9,627 bases of DNA. Source: Bacillota bacterium (GTDB taxonomy: Bacteria > Bacillota > Clostridia > Oscillospirales > Acutalibacteraceae). The position numbers were made by a program, and so were the translations under genes. The stretch is taken from positions 1 to 9,627 of the forward strand of contig JAUZPX010000073.1 of NCBI GenBank assembly GCA_030705695.1. The letters run 5' to 3'. Below, one piece after another: positions 4,631-9,627 of the stretch (its first letter is position 1; every line of letters begins with the position of its first letter). The notes under the pieces are model-generated. The model was not told the origin of the DNA, did not search any database, and saw nothing but the letters and a program-made list of their open reading frames with translations.

Positions 4631-6268
4631 TTGAAACGAACATTATCCGTGTTGTTGTCTTTGCTCATAATGACAGGAATTCTTGCGTTTTATGGCTGCA
4701 ATAAAAATAATTCTTCTGTCTCTTCTACCGCTTCCGATACATCCTCAAATTCAGTTGCCAAAGTAAGTTATCCGCTTCGCAACAAAGGGGACGAGAGCCA
4801 GAAATACGGTGTTTACTATGAGATTTTTGTTCGTTCGTTTGCCGATTCTAACGGGGACGGCATCGGTGATCTTAATGGCGTAACATCGAAGCTTGATTAT
4901 CTGAAAAGCCTTGGTATTCAGGGCATTTGGCTGATGCCGATAAATCCTTCGCCATCTTATCATGGCTACGACGTAATGGATTATAACTCGATTAATTCTG
5001 ATTACGGAACGATAAAAGATTTTCAAAATCTGGTTGCAAAAGCTCATAGTGACGGAATAAAAGTTATAATGGACTTCGTTGTTAATCATACAAGCGATAA
5101 AGACCCATGGTTTATTGCCTCGAAAGATCCTAAGAGTAAATACAGAAATTATTATCATTGGGTATCACAAAATGATTCAAGTGTAGATTTCGACTCTGAA
5201 ACTCCCTGGAACAGTAAAGAATGGCATTCAAACGGTGACGGTTACGATTATTTTGCAATGTTCAGCGACAGCATGCCTGACCTAAACTATGATAACCCTG
5301 ATGTTCGAACAGAAATAATTAATTCAGCAACAAAATGGTTAAATATGGGCGTTGATGGTTTCCGTCTTGATGCCGCTATGCATATTTACGGAGCAAATGA
5401 GCCGTCAACAGGGTCAATGAGCCGTACAGATAAAAATTTGAAATGGTGGAATGAGTTTGCGATTGCTTGCGAAAAAGTAAATCCAAAAGTTTATTTGTGC
5501 GGTGAAGCATGGCAAAGCCAGCAGGTTCTCCCAGAATATGCTCAGCCATTTGATACTAAATTCGATTTTTCTTTTCAAAGCAATCTAATGTCTGCGGTTC
5601 CTAACAATATTGCAATGCTTGCAGATCAGTCACTTGCCGATGCTTTTGCAGACAGTTTAAAACAAAATACTGACATTGACAAAAAATTTATCGACGGCGT
5701 GTTTGGTGCCAATCATGATATTAACCGTATTATGTCACAGGTAAACGAAAATGTCAGTGAAGCTAAAATGGTTGCAAACATTTATATGACATTACCCGGC
5801 AATCCATTTATTTACTACGGTGAAGAACTGGGCATGCAGGGGCAGGGGAAAGATGAGAATAAACGTGAACCTCTTCTCTGGTCAAATAGTAAAAACAGTA
5901 TGACAGCGACATGGGAGTCCGATTCCGATAACAGCGGTATCGAGCCTGCCGATAAGCAAATGACCGATAAAGACTCTTTGTTCAATTATTATAAAAGCCT
6001 TATAGCATTACGTAAGGCTCATCCTGTATTTTTCTCGGGAACATTTACCTCAATAAACGCAAACACGAACGTTATGGGTTATCTTCGACAGGACAGTAAT
6101 GAAGGTATATATGTATTTAATAATCTCTTAAATGAAGCTGTAACATTCAGTGCGAAAGATGCGAAATTCGGTAATATTCTTTTTAAGACAAACGACAAAT
6201 GCAAAATTAACGGTACAACGATTACACTTGATGCAGATGCAAGCATAATTATTCAGCAGGCAAAATAA
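4631..6268 (+). CDS. Lipoprotein GH13 alpha-amylase, MPDLN (GH13_36-like) type
   Basis: This enzyme should hydrolyse alpha-1,4 bonds in starch or maltodextrins at the cell surface. Several in-frame starts exist (TTG 4610, ATG 4622, TTG 4631). I prefer TTG 4631, because the AAAGGA site (4616-4621) is nine bases from it and the product then opens as a typical signal peptide, MKRTLSVLLSLL. A lipobox-like FYGC gives lipidation at Cys23, though Phe at -3 is unusual. A Ser/Thr-rich spacer follows, then the catalytic barrel with all GH13 motifs: a calcium-type loop DSNGDGIGD (72-80), DFVVNH (148-153), MPDLN (215-219), GFRLDAAMH (243-251, nucleophile Asp247), GEAW (acid/base Glu292) and NHD (Asp363). 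MPDLN is the mark of the group between oligo-1,6-glucosidases (QPDLN) and neopullulanases (MPKLN). No dockerin is present. The length, 545 aa, is normal. Confidence 0.93.
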   Translation: MKRTLSVLLSLLIMTGILAFYGCNKNNSSVSSTASDTSSNSVAKVSYPLRNKGDESQKYGVYYEIFVRSFADSNGDGIGDLNGVTSKLDYLKSLGIQGIWLMPINPSPSYHGYDVMDYNSINSDYGTIKDFQNLVAKAHSDGIKVIMDFVVNHTSDKDPWFIASKDPKSKYRNYYHWVSQNDSSVDFDSETPWNSKEWHSNGDGYDYFAMFSDSMPDLNYDNPDVRTEIINSATKWLNMGVDGFRLDAAMHIYGANEPSTGSMSRTDKNLKWWNEFAIACEKVNPKVYLCGEAWQSQQVLPEYAQPFDTKFDFSFQSNLMSAVPNNIAMLADQSLADAFADSLKQNTDIDKKFIDGVFGANHDINRIMSQVNENVSEAKMVANIYMTLPGNPFIYYGEELGMQGQGKDENKREPLLWSNSKNSMTATWESDSDNSGIEPADKQMTDKDSLFNYYKSLIALRKAHPVFFSGTFTSINANTNVMGYLRQDSNEGIYVFNNLLNEAVTFSAKDAKFGNILFKTNDKCKINGTTITLDADASIIIQQAK

Positions 6269-6290
6269 AAAATAATAACAGAAAAGATTT

Positions 6291-6319
6291 AGGGGCTGCC
6301 AAATGACAGCCCCTTTTTT
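6291..6319. terminator. Terminator between the two convergent GH13 genes
   Basis: GGGGCTG (6292-6298) pairs with CAGCCCC (6307-6313) around an eight-base loop and is followed by six T, a strong terminator for the plus-strand amylase gene. The two genes converge with 56 bases between their stops. On the minus strand the hairpin is followed by AAATCTTTTC, so it may also end the minus-strand transcript, less efficiently. Confidence 0.88.
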
Positions 6320-6324
6320 GTATA

Positions 6325-7935
6325 TTATATAATAGGTTCAAATCGGTAAAATGTTTTGCCATCGCGTGTAACTGTTCCGGCAAACATAAAGTAAGGTCGC
6401 ACCCATAAAGCTCCTGAGTTTACATCACGGTAAATAACCATATTTTCACCTGTTTCACTATGCATTGCAAAGCCGATGATTTCGTATTCTCCGCCTTTGA
6501 AATGGCGATACCTACCTAAGTGAAGCTCTTGAGGTTCTGTTGGGATTTCTGTCTCGGGTTCATTCTGTTGCTGTGTATCGTCAAGGTTATTTTGTACTAA
6601 TTGAGTCAGAATTCTTGCACTGCAAGGAGCAATAAACAAATGAAGATGATTGTTCCAGATATCAAAGCGCTGATTGTTATTTAAAACGTCAAAAAGAGGT
6701 TCATTAACGTCAATATGAAAGTCAACGTCTGCCTCATCATGCGAAAGATTTAAAGCAATATATACTGTTTCATTATTATTTTGACGTTTATAAACAAGTT
6801 GTTCGTTTTTAATAACTATGTTTTCAAAGCTGCCGTTTTTTAGAGCATCACAGTTTTTCCTGATTTCAGATAGCTTTTTCAAATGTTCAAAAATATTGTC
6901 ATTACGCTCAGAAATATCATTTAGTTCTAGACATGGACGCAATTCATGATCGCTGCGGTTTGAGCGAATTCCGTGAACTCCAAACTCACTGCCGTAATAG
7001 ATTGACGGCATACCGGGCATAGTATATAAAACAGTATATACATTATTAATGTGAGATTTATCTTTTAAAATGTCAATTATTCGGTCTACGTCATGATTAT
7101 CAAGAAAGTTGTACATGTAAATGTTTTTATACATTCCATCACTGCCTGCTTGGCGGTTTAAAGCGTGAGCAACTTCGAAATAATTTTTGTTATTATGAGA
7201 CGACCAAATTCCTTTATATGTTTGATAATTTGTTACTGAGTCAAGCATTTCGGGATTTGCCCAACGGTTATAGTCACCATGTATAATCTCTCCCATCAGC
7301 CAGAAATCTTTTTTCTTGCTGTCACAGAGCTGACGAAGTTTTGGGAAGAAGTCAAAATCAAGGCAGTCTGCTGCATCTAAGCGAATACCGTCAATATTAA
7401 ATTCATCAATCCATATCGAGATTGCATCAAATAGATGATTGACGACTTCCTCATTTTGTAGGTTCAGCTTAACAAGGTCGTAGAAACCGTTCCAACCCTC
7501 GTATGAGAATGGATCTCCTTTTGGGCTGGTATGAGAAAAGCTAAGATTTTTAAACCATGAGCAATATTCAGAATATTGTCCGTTTTGCAGAACATCTTTA
7601 AATGCCCAAAATTCACGGCCAACATGATTGAATACTCCGTCAAGGACAATTTTTATTCCGTTTTCATGAAGTTTATCGCAAACTTGCTTAAATGACTCAT
7701 TAGTACCAAGTCGGCAGTCAATTTTAAAATAATCCTTTGTATCATAACCGTGATAAGATGAATCAAAAATTGGTCCAAGATAAAGAGCATTGATATTTAA
7801 TTCTTTAAGATGCGGGATCCATTCAATAAGTTTGTTTAAGCGACAGACTGTTTCTCCGTCATTTTTATAAGGTGCTCCGCAAAATCCAAGAGGATATATA
7901 TGATAAAATTGCGCATTTTCAATCCAACTATTCAA
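6325..7935 (-). CDS. Cytoplasmic GH13 enzyme (maltodextrinase/neopullulanase-like) fused to a C-terminal DUF1653 domain
   Basis: No signal peptide or lipobox is present, so it should act in the cytoplasm on imported maltodextrins. The start is TTG at 7935, with AAAAGGGG ten bases upstream. The barrel (about 1-440, including a short C-terminal beta domain) has all GH13 motifs: DGVFNH (99-104), VKLN (155-158, similar to the MPKLN of neopullulanase types), GIRLDAADC (183-191, nucleophile Asp187), GEI (acid/base Glu216) and NHD (Asp282). A Gln/Glu/Pro-rich linker (about 446-470) joins it to residues 473-535, which match DUF1653: LGRYRHFKGGEYEIIG, MHSETGENMVIYR, LWVRP and FYRFEPI. DUF1653 is best known as a small stand-alone protein of unknown function, so this fusion is odd. 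It lies face to face with the lipoprotein amylase. Exact substrate unknown. Confidence 0.9.
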   Translation of the reverse strand: MNSWIENAQFYHIYPLGFCGAPYKNDGETVCRLNKLIEWIPHLKELNINALYLGPIFDSSYHGYDTKDYFKIDCRLGTNESFKQVCDKLHENGIKIVLDGVFNHVGREFWAFKDVLQNGQYSEYCSWFKNLSFSHTSPKGDPFSYEGWNGFYDLVKLNLQNEEVVNHLFDAISIWIDEFNIDGIRLDAADCLDFDFFPKLRQLCDSKKKDFWLMGEIIHGDYNRWANPEMLDSVTNYQTYKGIWSSHNNKNYFEVAHALNRQAGSDGMYKNIYMYNFLDNHDVDRIIDILKDKSHINNVYTVLYTMPGMPSIYYGSEFGVHGIRSNRSDHELRPCLELNDISERNDNIFEHLKKLSEIRKNCDALKNGSFENIVIKNEQLVYKRQNNNETVYIALNLSHDEADVDFHIDVNEPLFDVLNNNQRFDIWNNHLHLFIAPCSARILTQLVQNNLDDTQQQNEPETEIPTEPQELHLGRYRHFKGGEYEIIGFAMHSETGENMVIYRDVNSGALWVRPYFMFAGTVTRDGKTFYRFEPII

Positions 7936-7970
7936 GTCAATTAAACCCCTTTTCCTGTGAAATGAAAATA

Positions 7971-7999
7971 ATTATAGCATAGCTTTCTCTATTGTGCAA
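7971..7999 (-). promoter_or_regulatory. Promoter of the GH13-DUF1653 gene
   Basis: Read on the minus strand, a -35 box TTGCAC (7999-7994) and a perfect -10 box TATAAT (7976-7971) are 17 bases apart. The start point should be near 7964, about 29 bases before the TTG start codon. Confidence 0.82.
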
Positions 8000-8020
8000 G
8001 AAATGAATCTGTGATAAAAT
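7992..8020 (+). promoter_or_regulatory. Likely promoter of the pyrophosphatase operon, back to back with the minus-strand promoter
   Basis: An extended -10 box, TGATAAAAT (TG at 8012-8013 and TAAAAT at 8015-8020), lies 17 bases after TTGTGC (7992-7997), a poor -35. Extended -10 promoters often do without a good -35. The -35 region overlaps the -35 of the divergent promoter, so RNA polymerase could not occupy both at once. Confidence 0.5.
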
Positions 8021-8054
8021 AAAAGAAAAGGTTTTAAGAAAGGACGGATAAAGC

Positions 8055-8588
8055 ATGAATATTTGGCATGATATTGATTCTTCACGGATACACGCCACGG
8101 ATTTTATGGTTGTGATTGAAATTCCTAAAGGCGGAAAGTCAAAATATGAGCTTGATAAGAATACCGGTTTTCTTGAGCTTGACCGAGTTTTGTATACATC
8201 AACGCACTATCCGGCCAATTACGGATTTATTCCCAGAACCTATGCCAATGATCTTGATCCGCTTGATGTTCTCGTTTTGTGCAGTGAAACTATATATCCA
8301 ATGACGCTTATTCGCTGCTATCCAATCGGTGTTATCAATATGATTGATAACGATAAGAACGACGAAAAGATTATTGCAATACCGTTTAATGATCCGACTT
8401 ATAATGAATATAAGGATATTTCACAACTGCCAAAGCATATTTTTGAAGAAATGGAGCATTTTTTCAAAGTATATAAAACTCTTGAAAACAAAGAAACTGC
8501 TGTAAACGAAGTTCAGGGAGCAGAGATGGCACAAAAAATCGTAGAAGATGCTATTGAGCAATATAAACTGAAATTCATATATAAATAG
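8055..8588 (+). CDS. ppa: Inorganic pyrophosphatase, family I
   Basis: It hydrolyses pyrophosphate to two phosphates in the cytoplasm, pulling biosynthetic reactions such as nucleic-acid synthesis and sugar-nucleotide formation forward. The 177-aa length is typical. The metal-binding signature DLDPLD is at 66-71 (Asp66, Asp68, Asp71). Other conserved active-site residues line up with the E. coli enzyme: Glu22, Lys30 and Glu32 in the IEIPKGG...KYE stretch, Tyr56 in ANYGFIP, Asp103 and Lys105 in NDEKI, and Tyr140-Lys141 in FKVYKTLE. The ATG has an AAAGGA site about ten bases upstream. Many Clostridia use a membrane-bound or family II enzyme, so a soluble family I form is worth noting. It is the first gene of an operon with a membrane protein 17 bases downstream. 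Confidence 0.95.
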   Translation: MNIWHDIDSSRIHATDFMVVIEIPKGGKSKYELDKNTGFLELDRVLYTSTHYPANYGFIPRTYANDLDPLDVLVLCSETIYPMTLIRCYPIGVINMIDNDKNDEKIIAIPFNDPTYNEYKDISQLPKHIFEEMEHFFKVYKTLENKETAVNEVQGAEMAQKIVEDAIEQYKLKFIYK

Positions 8589-8605
8589 CTGAAAGGGAGA
8601 AAGTT

Positions 8606-9097
8606 TTGGATACAAGCAAAAAGCCTAAAAAAAGTGCAGCAAAAAGATTGCGTATAGCACAAATATGGCTATTTACAATCATTTTATTTCTTACATCAAT
8701 GCCATATGGTGTTTGGTATGAGAAAGAAAAACATAAAACTCTATATGCAACGGCTCTGAATTTGATTTTTGGGCAGGATATGAGAATGGATGCCCCTGGT
8801 AACAGCGGTTATGTTTTTTCAGTTTTTATTATTGCTCCGTTGATAGCTTTGATTGCTGCAATATTCGATAAGAATCATAATATAAAAAACATATTGGGGT
8901 TTGTTTGTTCTGCAATAGGGATAATTTGGATTACCTATTATATTAGATCGGCAATTCAAATTGGAGCATTATTAACAATGTTTCTGTACTTAGTTACTTG
9001 TTTTCTTTCTGCTCTTGGTTTTTTCGCAACCATCCAGGAAAATATGTTGAAAAGCGACAAAATAAAAGAAAAAGTCGGTCCAAGAATAGGGGATTAA
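8606..9097 (+). CDS. Membrane protein of unknown function, four predicted spans
   Basis: The gene starts at TTG 8606 with a strong site, AAAGGGAGA (8592-8600), and lies 17 bases after the pyrophosphatase stop, so both are probably on one transcript. The 163-residue product has a Lys/Arg-rich cytoplasmic N-terminus (1-16) and four hydrophobic stretches at about 17-34, 69-87, 94-112 and 117-142. An outside loop between the first two contains GQDMRMDAPGNSGY, and the tail is short and charged. The positive-inside rule puts both ends in the cytoplasm. I recognise no family, catalytic motif or transporter signature. Its place behind a pyrophosphatase does not by itself show a function. Confidence 0.8.
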   Translation: MDTSKKPKKSAAKRLRIAQIWLFTIILFLTSMPYGVWYEKEKHKTLYATALNLIFGQDMRMDAPGNSGYVFSVFIIAPLIALIAAIFDKNHNIKNILGFVCSAIGIIWITYYIRSAIQIGALLTMFLYLVTCFLSALGFFATIQENMLKSDKIKEKVGPRIGD

Positions 9098-9114
9098 AGT
9101 TTTTAATTATATAT

Positions 9115-9144
9115 AAAAAAAGCGGGAGATATCCCCGCTTTTTT
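9115..9144. terminator. Bidirectional terminator between convergent genes
   Basis: GCGGG (9122-9126) pairs with CCCGC (9134-9138) around a seven-base loop. The stem is flanked by seven A on the left and six T on the right, so it works as a standard terminator on both strands. It serves the plus-strand membrane-protein gene and the minus-strand cotJC gene. Confidence 0.92.
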
Positions 9145-9161
9145 ACATATAAAGATAAAAT

Positions 9162-9627
9162 CTACTTGTCAAACTCAGGATTAAAAGCATAGAAGTTTTT
9201 AGAATCCAAGTTATCCTGAACAATTCGCAATCCTTCTCCAAAACGCTGAAAATGAACTATTTCACGTGCACGCAGGAATTTTATCGGATCACGTACATCT
9301 GGGTCATCAGCAAGTCTTAGGATATTGTCATAGGTAGTGCGAGCTTTTTGTTCTGCTGCCATATCTTCATGAAGGTCGGTTATTGCATCGCCTTTTGAAG
9401 CAAAAGTTTCTGCTGAATACGGCACTCCGGATGCGGCTACGGGATAAATACCAGCTGTGTGATCTACAAAATACGCTTCAAATCCGGATTTTTTGATTTC
9501 ATCAATTGTCATATTTCGAGTAAGCTGATGAACAATTGTGCTAACCATTTCCATGTGTGCTAGTTCTTCGGTTCCTATATCTGTTAAGATACCTGTAACT
9601 TCACCGTATGGCATTGTGTATCTTTGC
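9162..9627 (-). CDS. cotJC: Spore coat protein CotJC, manganese-catalase-like (5' end outside window)
   Basis: The frame stays open to the right window edge, reading Gln-Arg-Tyr-Thr before the Met at 9614, so the N-terminus is missing; that Met is internal. The last 154 residues are seen, against about 189 for B. subtilis CotJC. The sequence is of the manganese-catalase family: DIGTEELAHMEM, FVDHTAGIYP, DLHEDMAAEQKAR, DDPDVRDPIKFL and the end FYAFNPEFDK. Counting from the in-window Met, likely metal ligands are Glu17, His20, Glu88 and His121; the 33-residue gap between the last two equals that of the L. plantarum catalase ligands Glu148 and His181. The first ligand lies off the edge. CotJC is a coat component made in the mother cell, usually in an operon after cotJA and cotJB, which would lie to the right. 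This marks the host as a spore former or a descendant of one. Confidence 0.93.
   Translation of the reverse strand, partial: QRYTMPYGEVTGILTDIGTEELAHMEMVSTIVHQLTRNMTIDEIKKSGFEAYFVDHTAGIYPVAASGVPYSAETFASKGDAITDLHEDMAAEQKARTTYDNILRLADDPDVRDPIKFLRAREIVHFQRFGEGLRIVQDNLDSKNFYAFNPEFDK

Noticed and set aside
4751..5158. 135-codon open frame on the minus strand inside the lipoprotein amylase gene
   Set aside because: It is antisense to a clear GH13 barrel, has low-complexity hydrophobic/basic composition, no binding site and no recognisable domain. It is a shadow of the real gene.
1..9627. CRISPR array, insertion sequence, integrase or defence genes
   Set aside because: No regularly spaced direct repeats, transposase-like frames or terminal inverted repeats with target duplications are seen, and no gene resembles a known defence or recombination enzyme.

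Overview
The window looks like chromosomal DNA from a low-GC, spore-forming member of the Clostridia, most likely an Oscillospiraceae/Ruminococcus-type gut or rumen bacterium. The pointers are a cohesin-plus-dockerin secreted protein, two GH13 starch-type enzymes, a CotJC spore-coat protein, AT-rich intergenic DNA with strong sigma-A-type promoters, and frequent TTG start codons. The species is inferred; amylosome-forming Ruminococcus bromii relatives are the closest match I can think of.

Positions 1-2334 are the right-hand end of a phage late region, probably a prophage. It holds the 3' end of a probable tail or receptor-binding gene, a structured gap, a small gene split by a -1 frame change at a T6 run, a GH25 endolysin with a C-terminal wall-binding module, a 99-aa single-span membrane protein, and an SPP1-family holin ending in a strong terminator. 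Holin and endolysin would act together to lyse the host cell.

Positions 2340-2580 hold a tRNA-Gln(UUG) gene with its own near-perfect promoter and terminator. It marks the edge between phage DNA and what looks like host DNA.

Positions 2581-7935 form a starch-related block. A secreted protein with a cohesin-like domain, a PT-rich linker and a dockerin (an adaptor type of cellulosome/amylosome component) is followed by a DedA membrane protein and then a lipoprotein GH13 alpha-amylase with the MPDLN signature. Facing these on the minus strand is a second GH13 enzyme, apparently cytoplasmic, fused at its C-terminus to a DUF1653 domain. A simple reading is that the lipoprotein amylase cuts starch or oligosaccharides at the cell surface and the cytoplasmic enzyme trims imported maltodextrins. 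The cohesin-dockerin protein could help assemble surface complexes, although neither amylase here carries a dockerin.

Positions 7936-9627 carry divergent promoters, a family I inorganic pyrophosphatase in an operon with a four-span membrane protein of unknown function, a bidirectional terminator, and the 3' part of cotJC running off the right edge on the minus strand.

The observations most worth checking are the frameshift at 611-617, the GH13-DUF1653 fusion and the cohesin-dockerin adaptor. I do not see a clearly new defence or mobile system.
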